Counted from the stretch's first letter, positions 42,033-51,023 are shown. The stretch is DNA of 64,000 nt from Lysobacter ciconiae (GCF_015209725.1 NZ_CP063656.1:62001-126000); one strand, 5' to 3'. Numbers and translations are program-made. The notes: generated by a model from the sequence alone, not told the origin.

Positions 42033-42983
42033 ATGGCAATCCGTTTTCCATCCATCTCAAGCAGCATCCTGGATGCCGTTGGCGACACGCCGCTGGTGGA
42101 AGTCGAGGGGATTCTGGCCAAGCTGGAGTTCCTGAATCCTTCCGGATCGATCAAGGCCCGCATCGCCAAGTACATGATCGAGAAGGCCGAGGAGGCGGGC
42201 CTGTTGCAACCCGGCGACACCATCGTGGAAGCCACCAGCGGCAACACCGGCAACGCGCTGGCAATGGTCGCGGCGGTGAAGGGATACCGGATGCTGGTGG
42301 TGATGCCCGAAGGCCTGTCCGGCGAACGGGTCGCGATATCGCGCGCCTACGGGGCTGAGGTGCTGTTCTGCGGGGATTTCCACGTGAACTCGGCGCTGGA
42401 GAAGGCGCGCGAACTGGGTGCGCAGCCCCACCATTTCTGTCCCAGCCAGTTCGAGTCCGAGTGGAATGTGGAAGAAAACCGCCTCGTCCTCGGTCCGGAG
42501 ATCCTGGCCCAATTGCCGGAAGGCGTGGTTCCCGACGCGCTGGTGGCCGGCGTGGGCACCGGCGGCACCCTGATCGGCGTCGGCCAGGCATTCCGCAAGG
42601 TCAATCCGGACGTGCGGCTGTTCGCGATGGAGCCGTCCGAATCCAAAACGCTGCTGTGCGGCGAGGTCGCCCTGCACAAGATCGAAGGCATCTCCGATGG
42701 CTTCGTGCCGGGGATCTTCCAGCGCCACGGCGCGCTGGTCGATGAGGTCACCAGCGTCGCCAGCGCCGACGCGGTCGAGGCGATGCGGCACCTGGCGCGG
42801 GCGCACGGCCTGTTCTGCGGGCCCAGCTCGGGTGCGCACCTGCTGGCCGCCAAGCGCGTGTGCGAACTGCATCCGGAACTGAAAACCGTGGTCACGCTGT
42901 TCTGCGACAAGGGCGAGAAGTACCTGCAGGAGTATTTCGTCCGCGCCGGCAGCGAGCCCGAGGAGCCGACGCCCTTCATCTGA
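42033..42983 (+). CDS. PLP-dependent cysteine synthase family protein
   Basis: From the ATG at 42033, with AGAGGAGTCCAAC upstream, the protein is 316 residues. Fold-type II PLP signatures: LEFLNPSGSIKARIAKYMIE, whose Lys (about residue 38) forms the Schiff base, EATSGNTGNALAMVAA for phosphate binding, and AGVGTGGTLIGVG. The Ser-Ile-Lys-Ala-Arg block deviates slightly from the SVKDR of typical CysK/CysM, so the substrate may be a serine derivative other than O-acetylserine. No serine acetyltransferase gene is adjacent. Confidence 0.88.
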   Translation: MAIRFPSISSSILDAVGDTPLVEVEGILAKLEFLNPSGSIKARIAKYMIEKAEEAGLLQPGDTIVEATSGNTGNALAMVAAVKGYRMLVVMPEGLSGERVAISRAYGAEVLFCGDFHVNSALEKARELGAQPHHFCPSQFESEWNVEENRLVLGPEILAQLPEGVVPDALVAGVGTGGTLIGVGQAFRKVNPDVRLFAMEPSESKTLLCGEVALHKIEGISDGFVPGIFQRHGALVDEVTSVASADAVEAMRHLARAHGLFCGPSSGAHLLAAKRVCELHPELKTVVTLFCDKGEKYLQEYFVRAGSEPEEPTPFI

Positions 42984-43036
42984 CAGGCCGCCGGGTGCCG
43001 ATAGCATGGCTGACCCACCCTCACCGGAATCCACTC

Positions 43037-43735
43037 ATGGGCTGGACCCTGCACACCCACGCCGATGCGCGGCAGCTGGCCGCTCATCTCGTTGATTCGC
43101 TGCAGGCCTCGTTGCAGGCCGGCCTGGACGAACACGGCGCCGCCATGCTGGCCCTCGCCGGAGGCAGCACACCCTGGCCGGTATACGAGCGGCTCGCGCA
43201 GGCACCGTTGGCGTGGCAGAACGTCACGCTGCTACCCACCGATGACCGCTGCGTGCCGGTGGAGTCGCCGGCCTCCAACCTGCGCGGCCTGGCCGAGGCG
43301 TTCGCGCCGGCCAGCGGCGTGCACCTGGCGGCGCTGACCGTGCCGGACGGCGATCCGGACGCCTCGCTCATCCAGGCACGTGCGTGGCTGGCGCGGCACC
43401 GGCAGGACTTCGACGCCGTGGTGCTGGGGATGGGCACCGACGGCCATACCGCCTCGCTGTTTCCTCAAGCCCCGGAACTGGCCTGCGGATTCGATCCGGC
43501 CCTGGAAGCATGCCGGTTCGACCCTGATCCGCTGCCTCCCGAGGCGCCGTACCCCCGGATCAGCCTGACGGTCGGCCGCTTGCTGCGCGCCGGAGCGGTG
43601 CATCTGCTGATCACCGGCGCAGCCAAGCGTGCGGTGCTGGAAGAGGCGATCGCGCTGAACGATCCGCAGCGTCATCCGGTGATGGCGGTGCTGGGCGCGC
43701 CCGCCGTGGATGTGCAGATCCACTGGAGTCCGTGA
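43037..43735 (+). CDS. pgl: 6-phosphogluconolactonase
   Basis: A 232-residue protein starting at the ATG at 43037. Motifs of the DevB-type lactonase are clear: ALAGGSTPWPVYERLA, LLPTDDRCVPVESPASN, and VVLGMGTDGHTASLFPQAPE with the catalytic His. PRISLTVGRLL and ITGAAKRAVLEEAI complete the phosphate-binding fold. It hydrolyses 6-phosphogluconolactone in the oxidative pentose phosphate or Entner-Doudoroff route. In this window zwf and edd/eda are not adjacent. Confidence 0.95.
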   Translation: MGWTLHTHADARQLAAHLVDSLQASLQAGLDEHGAAMLALAGGSTPWPVYERLAQAPLAWQNVTLLPTDDRCVPVESPASNLRGLAEAFAPASGVHLAALTVPDGDPDASLIQARAWLARHRQDFDAVVLGMGTDGHTASLFPQAPELACGFDPALEACRFDPDPLPPEAPYPRISLTVGRLLRAGAVHLLITGAAKRAVLEEAIALNDPQRHPVMAVLGAPAVDVQIHWSP

Positions 43736-43791
43736 TCGGCTGGCGGGGCGTTCTCGCGTTACTGTGATCGGCCGCGGTTGATCCGCGCGCG

Positions 43792-44289
43792 TTACCCGCC
43801 CTGGGGAGCAGCCGCGTCGCCGGCAAAACCTTGCTGCCGCCACGCCTCGAAGACCACCACGGCAACCGCGTTGGACAGGTTCAGGCTGCGATTGCCAGGC
43901 TGCATCGGCAGGCGCAGGCGCTGATCGGCGGGCAGCTTCCCCAGCACGTCTTCCGGCAGGCCCCGGGTCTCGCAACCGAACAGGAAGGCATCGCCGCTGC
44001 GGTAGGCCGGCGTATCGTGGCGGACGCTGCCCCGCGTGCTGAGCGCAAACACGCGCGGTCGTGTCCCGCGCGAGCCGGCGATGAACGCCAGCGCAGCGTC
44101 CAGATCGTCATGCACCTGCATGCTCGCGTACTCGTGGTAATCCAGCCCGGCGCGGCGCAGCTGGCGGTCCTCCAGGCTGAAGCCCAGCGGCCGCACCAGA
44201 TGCAGGCGCGCGCCGGTATTGGCGCACAGGCGGATGGCGTTGCCGGTGTTGGGCGGAATCTCGGGCTGGTAGAGGATGACGTCGAACAT
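43792..44289 (-). CDS. trmL: tRNA (cytidine(34)-2'-O)-methyltransferase
   Basis: The start at 44289 gives 165 residues, normal for TrmL. It is a SPOUT methyltransferase: ILYQPEIPPNTGNAIRLCAN at the start, LFGCETRGLPEDVL with the glycine-rich SAM knot, and MQPGNRSLNLSNAVAVVVFE closing the trefoil knot. It methylates the ribose of wobble nucleotide 34 in tRNA-Leu isoacceptors. It converges with pgl across 56 bases. Confidence 0.95.
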   Translation of the reverse strand: MFDVILYQPEIPPNTGNAIRLCANTGARLHLVRPLGFSLEDRQLRRAGLDYHEYASMQVHDDLDAALAFIAGSRGTRPRVFALSTRGSVRHDTPAYRSGDAFLFGCETRGLPEDVLGKLPADQRLRLPMQPGNRSLNLSNAVAVVVFEAWRQQGFAGDAAAPQGG

Positions 44290-44464
44290 GCAGCGGATTA
44301 TGCGGGCGGCTCCAGCGTCGGGATGGTGCAAGTGTGATGACTGCGCGTCGGCGCGACTGGCAACGGGCGCAGCGGCGTGACTTGTGACCCGGTCCCCATA
44401 ACGCGCGCTGCCGTTACGATTGCCTATCCGTCCACACCGGGCGCGACCGTACAAGGAGTGTCGA

Positions 44465-47428
44465 ATGTCCGCATCGTCCCGCGCAGCCGCGTTGCTTCCT
44501 GCCGTTCCTGCTGGTTCTTCCCGCGCGTCGCGCCGCAGCTTCGTTGCTGACGCCCGGCCTCGCACGCTGCGCCACGGCGCGCTCGCCCTCGGGGTCGCTT
44601 TTGCCATGGGCAGCCTGACCTTCCTGCCGCAGCCCGCCCAGGCGCGCACGGCCGTCACTGCGGCGCCGGTGGACATCGCCTACGAGCAGTTCACGCTGCC
44701 CAACGGACTGCGGGTCATCGTCCACAGCGACCGCAAGGCGCCGATCGTCGCGGTCAACGTCTGGTACCACGTCGGCAGCAAGGACGAGCCCAGGGGCCGC
44801 ACCGGTTTCGCCCACCTGTTCGAGCACCTGATGTTCAACGGCTCGGAGAACCACCGCGGCGAGTACTTCGACCCGTTCGAGATGGTGGGTGCGACCGACA
44901 TGAACGGCACCACCAATACCGACCGCACCAACTACTTCCAGAACGTGCCCACCACCGCGCTGGATACCGCGCTGTGGATGGAGTCCGACCGCATGGGCCA
45001 CCTGCTGGGGGCGATCGACCAGGCCACCCTGGACGAGCAGCGCGGCGTGGTCCAGAACGAGAAGCGCCAGGGCGAGAACCAGCCCTACGGCCAGGTCTGG
45101 ACCAAGCTGAACCAGGCGCTGTATCCGGTCGAGCATCCCTACCACCACAGCGTGATCGGCTCGATGGCCGACCTGGACGCGGCCTCGCTGGAGGACGTCA
45201 AGAACTGGTTCCGCGCGTGGTACGGCCCCAACAACGCGGTGCTGGTGCTGGCCGGCGACATCGACGTGGCGACGGCGAAGGAAAAGGTTGCCCGGTATTT
45301 CGGCGACATCCCGGCCGGCCCGGACATGGCGCAGCCGCCGGTCGATGTCGCCCGGCGACCGGCCTCGACCCGCGAAGTGCTCGAGGACCGGGTGCCGCAG
45401 GCGCGCATCTACCGGGCCTGGAACGTCCCGCCGACCGCGACGGTGGAAGCCGACCAGCTCGGCGTGCTGGCCCAGGTCCTTGGCGGCAGCAGCACCTCTC
45501 GCCTGGCCAGGCGCCTGGTGCACGCCGACAAGCTGGTCGACAACGTGACCGCCGGCCTCAGCGAGTCGCAGTTGGGCTCCAATTTCCTCGTCTTCGCGAC
45601 CGTCAAGGAAGGCGTGGACCCGAAGAAGGTCGAGGCGATCATCGACGAGGAGCTGCAGCGGCTGCTGGCCGAAGGTCCCAATGCCGCCGAGCTGGCGCAG
45701 GCGAAGACCGTGGTGCGGGCGGGCTTCATCCGCGGTGTCGAGCGAATCGGCGGCTTCGGCGGCAAAGCCGACGCGCTGGCCAGTTGCGCGATCTACACCG
45801 AAGACCCGGGCTGCTTCCGCCAGAGCATGGCCACGGTGGCCGCCGTGCAGCCGGCCACGTTGCAGGCGCTGGGGCGCCAGTGGCTGGGCAAAGGCGACCA
45901 CACCCTGGTGGTGATGCCCGGCGAGCGCACCCCGTTGGCCGAGGATCCGGCGGTGGAACCGGCGCCGCTGACCCTGCCGCCGGTGGATTCGCGCTACAGC
46001 GTGTTGCCGTCCAGCGTGGACCGCAGCACGGGCGTGCCGCTGCCCGACGAGTTCCCCGAGCTGAAGTTCCCCGAACTGCAGCGCGCCACACTCAAGAACG
46101 GCACCCGGGTGATCCTCGCCCAGCGCCACGACATCCCGGTGGTGCAGTTCTCATTGCTGTTTGACGGCGGCTTCAAGGCCGATCCGGCGGACAAGCTGGG
46201 CAGCTCCAGCTTCACCATGGGCATGCTCGACGAAGGCGCCGGCACTTACGACGCGCTGGGCTTTGCCGCGCGCGCCGAAGCCCTGGGCGCCGACCTGGGC
46301 GCCGGCGCCGCGCTGGACGGCGCAAGCGCCTCGCTGTCGGCGTTGAAGGAAAACCTCGACCCGTCGCTGGAGCTCTTCAGCCAGATGCTGCGCACGCCGC
46401 GCTTCGAGCAGAGCGAGATCGACCGTGTGCGGGCCACATGGATCGCCGGCATCAAGCAGGAGAAGGCACGGCCCAATTCGGCCGCGCTGCGCGTGCTACC
46501 ACCGCTGCTGTACGGCGAAGGCCACCCGTATGCCATCCCGTTCAGTGGCTCGGGGACCGAGGACACGATCGCCGCGCTGACCCGTGACGACCTGCTCGCG
46601 TACCACCAGGACTGGGTGCGGCCGGAGGCGGCCACGATGGTGGTGGTCGGTGACACCACTTTGAAGGAGATCGTGCCGATGTTGAACCGGCACCTGGGCG
46701 ACTGGAAGGGCAAGGGCGCCGCGCCCGCGCCGGTCAGCGTCCCGGACGTCGCGCTGCCAAGTGCGCCGCGCGTGTTCCTGATCGACCAGCCCGGCGCGGT
46801 GCAGGCGAACATCTACGTCGGCGAACTGGTGCCCTCGACCAAATCCGAGGACGCCACCGAGTTCGGCTTTGCCAACACGGTGCTGGGCGGCCAGTTCAGT
46901 TCCCGGCTCAACATGAACCTGCGCGAGGACAAGCACTGGGCCTACGGGTCCTACAGCTTCGCCAGCAACGCGATCGGCCAGCGGCCGTGGCTGGCGTACG
47001 CGCCGGTGCAGATCGACAAGACCGCCGAGTCGGTGGCCGAACTGAAGCGCGAGATCAACGACTTCGCCAGTGGCAAGGCGCCGGCGACCGCCGAGGAGGT
47101 TTCCAAGGTCAAGGCCAATGAAATCCGCAGCCTGCCCGGCGCCTACGAGACCGGCAGCGCGGTGATGGGCACGATCACCGGCATCGTCCGCTACGACCGC
47201 CCGGATGACTACGTGTTCCAGCACAAGGCCGAGATCGACGCGATGACCCCGGCCGTGGTGGCCAAGGCCGCCTCGACGATCGACCCGGCGGCGTTGACCT
47301 GGGTCGTGGTCGGTGACCTGGGCCAGATCAAGGCGCCGGTGCGCGCCCTGGATCTCGGCCCGGTGCAGGTGCTGGACGAAGACGGCAAGCCGGTCGTGCG
47401 GGCCGCCAGCGCCGCCAGCAAAGAGTAG
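44465..47428 (+). CDS. M16-family zinc metallopeptidase (two-domain, exported)
   Basis: From the ATG at 44465, preceded by AAGGAGTGTCG, the protein has 987 residues with a long N-region and a signal-like hydrophobic segment at about residues 38-56 ending AQA. It contains two M16 halves. The first is catalytic: HLFEHLMF carries the inverted zinc motif His117-X2-Glu120-His121, and the third ligand Glu lies in the downstream EQRGVVQNEKRQ helix. The second half (from about residue 530) has no HXXEH, which is normal for the clamshell-forming inactive domain. Such enzymes degrade small peptides in the periplasm or envelope. Confidence 0.92.
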   Translation: MSASSRAAALLPAVPAGSSRASRRSFVADARPRTLRHGALALGVAFAMGSLTFLPQPAQARTAVTAAPVDIAYEQFTLPNGLRVIVHSDRKAPIVAVNVWYHVGSKDEPRGRTGFAHLFEHLMFNGSENHRGEYFDPFEMVGATDMNGTTNTDRTNYFQNVPTTALDTALWMESDRMGHLLGAIDQATLDEQRGVVQNEKRQGENQPYGQVWTKLNQALYPVEHPYHHSVIGSMADLDAASLEDVKNWFRAWYGPNNAVLVLAGDIDVATAKEKVARYFGDIPAGPDMAQPPVDVARRPASTREVLEDRVPQARIYRAWNVPPTATVEADQLGVLAQVLGGSSTSRLARRLVHADKLVDNVTAGLSESQLGSNFLVFATVKEGVDPKKVEAIIDEELQRLLAEGPNAAELAQAKTVVRAGFIRGVERIGGFGGKADALASCAIYTEDPGCFRQSMATVAAVQPATLQALGRQWLGKGDHTLVVMPGERTPLAEDPAVEPAPLTLPPVDSRYSVLPSSVDRSTGVPLPDEFPELKFPELQRATLKNGTRVILAQRHDIPVVQFSLLFDGGFKADPADKLGSSSFTMGMLDEGAGTYDALGFAARAEALGADLGAGAALDGASASLSALKENLDPSLELFSQMLRTPRFEQSEIDRVRATWIAGIKQEKARPNSAALRVLPPLLYGEGHPYAIPFSGSGTEDTIAALTRDDLLAYHQDWVRPEAATMVVVGDTTLKEIVPMLNRHLGDWKGKGAAPAPVSVPDVALPSAPRVFLIDQPGAVQANIYVGELVPSTKSEDATEFGFANTVLGGQFSSRLNMNLREDKHWAYGSYSFASNAIGQRPWLAYAPVQIDKTAESVAELKREINDFASGKAPATAEEVSKVKANEIRSLPGAYETGSAVMGTITGIVRYDRPDDYVFQHKAEIDAMTPAVVAKAASTIDPAALTWVVVGDLGQIKAPVRALDLGPVQVLDEDGKPVVRAASAASKE

Positions 47429-47438
47429 AGCGCGGTAT

Positions 47439-47483
47439 CTTGGCAAGCGCCCGCCGGCCCTCGCGCGGCGGGCGGTTGCCAAG
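47439..47483. repeat. Large near-perfect hairpin after the M16 peptidase gene
   Basis: The left arm (CTTGGCAAGCGCCCGCCG, 47439-47456) and the right arm (47466-47483) are complementary over 18 bases with one G-G mismatch, around a 9-base loop. It begins 11 bases after the stop codon. No T-run follows. It may terminate transcription, protect mRNA 3' ends, or be a copy of a dispersed palindromic element. Confidence 0.8.
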
Positions 47484-47604
47484 CGCGTGGGATGTCCGCT
47501 ACGCGGTTATGCCTGATTCACGCCGGGCGGCCGATAACATCGGCTGCCCGCACCACTCGCCGCGGACTCCCGCCCCCGGCGGCCCCATCCCTCCAGGAGC
47601 TTCC

Positions 47605-48012
47605 ATGATCCGCTCGTCGACCCTCGCCATCCCGCTTGCCGTTGCCACCGCAGTCCTCCTCGCCGGCGGGTGCACGTGGGTGAAAATGGCGCCGGGGGCC
47701 AGCGCCGTCCGGGTGATCGGCGCAGGTGGTCCGCCGGCGGGATGCACCCGCCAGGGTGAGATCGCCGTCTCGGTCAAGGACAGCGTCGCCTTCTACGAGC
47801 GCAACAACCTGCGCGTGCGCGAAGAGCTGGAAACCCTGGCCCGCAACGAGGCGCCGGGCCTGCAAGCCGACACCATCCAGCCGATGGGCCCGCCGGCCGC
47901 CGGCGAGCAGCGGTTTTCGGCCTACCGCTGCGGCAGCGTGACCGCCGTGCCCGGACCGGCCGCGGCGGAGACTCCGAAAGGTGGCGTGCAGACGTATCCG
48001 GTCGGCAACTGA
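47605..48012 (+). CDS. DUF4156 lipoprotein
   Basis: The ATG at 47605 follows CAGGAGCTTCC and opens a 135-residue protein. The leader ends LLAGGCTWV, an acceptable lipobox. The mature domain has the DUF4156 pattern: CTWVKMAPGASAVRVIG, a second Cys in AGCTRQGEIAVSVKD, and ERNNLRVREELETLARNEA. The family is common in gammaproteobacterial envelopes but has no assigned function. It stands alone between the hairpin and oleA. Confidence 0.9.
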   Translation: MIRSSTLAIPLAVATAVLLAGGCTWVKMAPGASAVRVIGAGGPPAGCTRQGEIAVSVKDSVAFYERNNLRVREELETLARNEAPGLQADTIQPMGPPAAGEQRFSAYRCGSVTAVPGPAAAETPKGGVQTYPVGN

Positions 48013-48095
48013 CCGGCTTCGCGGCGAGCGTTAATGCAGGCGGGACGGTAACGCGTTAACCTGTCGTGATACCTGTCTTTCCTGGTTTGCCGCCC

Positions 48096-49112
48096 ATGCA
48101 GTTCCAACATGTCGCCATCGCCGGTCTGGCCCATATCGACGCGCCACGCCGGTTGAGCTCGGAAGAGATTAATCTCCGGCTCAAGCCGACCCTGGACCGC
48201 CTGGGCATCCGGACCGACGTGCTCGGCGATATCGCCGGCATCCACGCGCGCCGACTGTGGGACGGCGATGTGCTCGCCTCCGACGCAGCGACGCTGGCGG
48301 CGGTGAAAGCGCTCGCCGATTCCGGGATCGATCCCGACCGCGTCGGCCTGCTGGTCAATACCTCGGTCAGCCGCGACTACCTGGAGCCTTCGACGGCCTC
48401 GATCGTCAGCGGCAACCTCGGCTTGCCCGACACCTGCCAGAACTTCGACGTCGCCAATGCCTGCCTGGCCTTCATCAATGGCATGGACATCGCCAGCCGC
48501 ATGATCGAATGCGGCGAGATCGACTACGCGCTGGTGGTGGACGGGGAGACGGCGGACCTGGCTTACGAGAAGACCCTGGAGCGCCTGAGCAGTGCCACCT
48601 GCACCGAGGCGGACTTCCGCAACGAGCTGGCGACGCTGACCCTGGGTTCGGGTGCGGCGGCGATGGTCATGGCCCGGGCCGAGCTGGCGCCGGGAGCGCC
48701 CCGCTACAAGGGCGGCGTGACCCGGGCCGCGACGGAATGGAACAAGCTGTGCCGCGGAAACCTTGATGGCATGGTCACCGACACGCGGATGCTGCTGATC
48801 GAGGGCATCAAGCTGGCGCAGAAGACCTTCGCCGTTGCCCGCCACAAGCTGGGTTGGGTGGCCGAGGAACTGGACGAGTTCGTCATCCATCAGGTCAGCA
48901 AGGTGCACACCGCCGCCTTCACCAAGGCCATGGGCATCGATCCGAAGAAGGTCCTGACCATCTTTGGCGAGCACGGCAACATCGGCCCCGCGTCGGTGCC
49001 GATCGTGCTCAGCAAGCTGCGCGAGATGGGCCGGCTGAAAAAGGGCGACCGCGTCGCCCTGCTCGGTATCGGCTCGGGGCTGAACTGCTCCATGGCCGAG
49101 GTGGTCTGGTAA
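48096..49112 (+). CDS. oleA: OleA, long-chain olefin biosynthesis thiolase-fold condensing enzyme
   Basis: The product (338 residues from the ATG at 48096) is strikingly like OleA of Xanthomonas campestris: AGLAHIDAPRRLSSEEIN, NTSVSRDYLEPSTASIVSGN, VANACLAFINGMDIA with the nucleophile Cys123, GGVTRAATEWNKLCRGNLD, and HQVSKVHTAAF with the catalytic His. OleA condenses two long-chain acyl-CoAs without decarboxylation to give a beta-keto acid, which OleD, OleC and OleB convert to an internal alkene. In X. campestris those genes lie close by. Here the next gene is on the opposite strand and belongs to the T6SS-like region. Confidence 0.95.
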   Translation: MQFQHVAIAGLAHIDAPRRLSSEEINLRLKPTLDRLGIRTDVLGDIAGIHARRLWDGDVLASDAATLAAVKALADSGIDPDRVGLLVNTSVSRDYLEPSTASIVSGNLGLPDTCQNFDVANACLAFINGMDIASRMIECGEIDYALVVDGETADLAYEKTLERLSSATCTEADFRNELATLTLGSGAAAMVMARAELAPGAPRYKGGVTRAATEWNKLCRGNLDGMVTDTRMLLIEGIKLAQKTFAVARHKLGWVAEELDEFVIHQVSKVHTAAFTKAMGIDPKKVLTIFGEHGNIGPASVPIVLSKLREMGRLKKGDRVALLGIGSGLNCSMAEVVW

Positions 49113-49125
49113 CCGGAGCGCAACG

Positions 49126-49152
49126 CGCCGCCGCGTGATCGATCCGGCGGCG
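49126..49152. terminator. Hairpin between convergent oleA and the T6SS-region gene
   Basis: CGCCGCCG (49126-49133) pairs perfectly with CGGCGGCG (49145-49152) around an 11-base loop that itself contains GATCGATC. There is no T-run on either side. Its position between two converging stop codons suggests a transcription barrier. Confidence 0.45.
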
Positions 49153-49157
49153 ACGAC

Positions 49158-49994
49158 TCAATTGGCCGGACAGGCCGGGTCGCGCCCGGCGTAGACAGCG
49201 CAGATGGCCTGCCGGCACTTCAGGCCCTTGGTGGTGTTGGCCGGCGGGCACTCGCGCAGGTTGGACTGGATCTGCTGCGAGCGCGTCGGCGGGACGCCGG
49301 TAGACGCGGTCTGCTTGCCGGCCACCGCGCTCGCCCCCTCACTCTCCATTTTCTGGATCAGGGTATCCAGCCCGCTGGCCGGTGGTGCGTCCGCCGCCTT
49401 GATGTTGCCCAGCAAGGTCGCCATCAGGTCCGGCTCGTCGTTGCGCATGCCCGGTTGAGACGTACGAGCCCGCGCGGCTGGCGAGGCCGATGTGGCCGCG
49501 GTCCTGGCTCGGGCCGGCTGGCCGGGCGTAAACGGATTGGCCCGCTCCGACCGCGCTATTGCCAGTGCGGGCGCGGAGGCCGCAAACGGGGAGGCGAGTG
49601 GATCGTCTTCGCCCGCACCGGTATCTGCACCGTCCGCACCACCCAAGAGGGCCGAGGCGCCGCTGGCAGGCGAGGTCTCCTCGATGATCGTGGCCGCCCC
49701 GCGTCCGTCGGCCGCCATCCCGGCGGTTCCGGATCCGGTGTGCACCGTCGCATCGGCCGGCGAAAAACCTGTCCGGCGGCTTCCCAATTGCCACCACCAC
49801 AGCAGCGCGAGCACACTGACGGCCGCGGCCGCAAGAATCAGCAGTTTCCTTCGCGGAGCCGGGCGTGTGCTGACCGCGGCGGTCTTGCCACCGTCCATGT
49901 CTGCTAGGATCCGCGCCGGCGACGGGCCAGTCGCAGGGCTTGGGACGCCGGCCATCAGGCTCGGGCGACGGGGTTTGGCATCTTGCCGATCCAC
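49158..49994 (-). CDS. Single-pass membrane protein with four-cysteine C-terminal motif, unknown function
   Basis: The start is GTG at 49994, five bases after AAAGGAG; the TTG at 50018 lies upstream of this ribosome-binding site and is rejected. The 278-residue protein has one membrane helix (about residues 51-70, LLILAAAAVSVLALLWWWQL), with an N-terminal cytoplasmic part and a long Ala/Pro/Gly-rich periplasmic linker. The end carries a compact cysteine module, CPPANTTKGLKC-RQAI-C-X9-C, spacing C-X10-C-X4-C-X9-C, likely disulfide-bonded. It is divergent from the TagX-like gene by about 150 bases, so they could share a regulatory region. I do not recognise a family. Confidence 0.72.
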   Translation of the reverse strand: MDRQDAKPRRPSLMAGVPSPATGPSPARILADMDGGKTAAVSTRPAPRRKLLILAAAAVSVLALLWWWQLGSRRTGFSPADATVHTGSGTAGMAADGRGAATIIEETSPASGASALLGGADGADTGAGEDDPLASPFAASAPALAIARSERANPFTPGQPARARTAATSASPAARARTSQPGMRNDEPDLMATLLGNIKAADAPPASGLDTLIQKMESEGASAVAGKQTASTGVPPTRSQQIQSNLRECPPANTTKGLKCRQAICAVYAGRDPACPAN

Positions 49995-50141
49995 GTGGAC
50001 TCCTTTCCAGACCGCCAATCCGGCTGGTTACGGTCCGGGCGAGGCCGGACGATGTGCCCGGGCATTCTGCGTTGGGGTCGCAGTGGCGTCAATTGGATGG
50101 CCCGGTGCTTCGCCGGGCGGGGCAACAGGGACGGTGGCAAC

Positions 50142-51023
50142 ATGCTCGCGCTCGGTATGGCGGTGTTTTTCCTGGTGACGGTACTGCTGGCCTGGCTGGC
50201 GGTCTTTCCGGCTGCGCGCGACGGTGTGCTGGCCGGGGTCGGTCGCTGGCGCGCGCGAATGACAGCCGCGGCGGGACGCTGGCAAGAGGGCGCGGGCACG
50301 CGCGCCGGCACCTCCTCGCGCGCGCTGCGTGGAGGCAGCGCGCGACTGGGGCAGTTGCTGCACCGCCGACGCTGGCTGCTGGTCGCGACCGTCGCGGCCC
50401 TGGCGCTTCCACCGTTGCTGATCCTGCAATTCGGTCGCCAGGTGCTGTGGGACGACTTCGGCGGCGGCGCCGGCTTCAGCGCGGACAGCCATGTGGTCGA
50501 GCTGCTGCGCGGTGAGCGCCTGGCGCCTCCGCCGGACCTTCCGCCCGCCGTGTTTATCGCCGCGGAGGCCGCGCAGATGCGGGGTGCAGCGGTGGTGGCC
50601 CCGCAAGAGATCTCCAGCGCCGATCGCAAGTGGGCGCGCATCGCGCCGGACTTCCAGCAGCGGGTGCTCGCGATCTACCGCGTCATGCGCGAAGTGCACG
50701 GTTACGAGATGGTGCTGGTGGAGGGCTATCGCAGCCCCGAACGGCAGGCGTCCCTGGCCGCCAAGGGCGGCGCAGTCACCCGTGCCGGCGCCGGCCAGAG
50801 CTGCCACCAGTACGGTCTGGCGGTCGACAGCGCGCTGTACCGCGACGGCAGGCTGCAGTGGGACATGGAGGATCCGTGGACCCGTCGCGGCTACTTCCTC
50901 TACGGCGAATTGGCGGTCGAAGCGGGTCTGGAATGGGGTGGCAACTGGCGCAGCATCAAGGACTACGTCCACCTGGAATTGAAGTCCGATTGCCGCCAGG
51001 CGCGTCGCGCGGCGGGTCGATGA
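50142..51023 (+). CDS. TagX-like M15-family peptidoglycan peptidase with two membrane helices
   Basis: The ATG at 50142 starts a membrane helix directly (MLALGMAVFFLVTVLLAWLA) and gives 293 residues; upstream in-frame ATGs such as 50097 would only add a basic leader. A second helix is at about residues 79-98. The C-terminal domain is M15/VanY: VEGYRSPERQ, SCHQYGLAVD with the zinc His and Asp, and WGGNWRSIKDYVHLEL with the last His. TagX of Acinetobacter, an L,D-endopeptidase coded in its T6SS cluster, has this domain and opens the sacculus for apparatus assembly. Association with tssM here supports that role. Confidence 0.82.
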   Translation: MLALGMAVFFLVTVLLAWLAVFPAARDGVLAGVGRWRARMTAAAGRWQEGAGTRAGTSSRALRGGSARLGQLLHRRRWLLVATVAALALPPLLILQFGRQVLWDDFGGGAGFSADSHVVELLRGERLAPPPDLPPAVFIAAEAAQMRGAAVVAPQEISSADRKWARIAPDFQQRVLAIYRVMREVHGYEMVLVEGYRSPERQASLAAKGGAVTRAGAGQSCHQYGLAVDSALYRDGRLQWDMEDPWTRRGYFLYGELAVEAGLEWGGNWRSIKDYVHLELKSDCRQARRAAGR

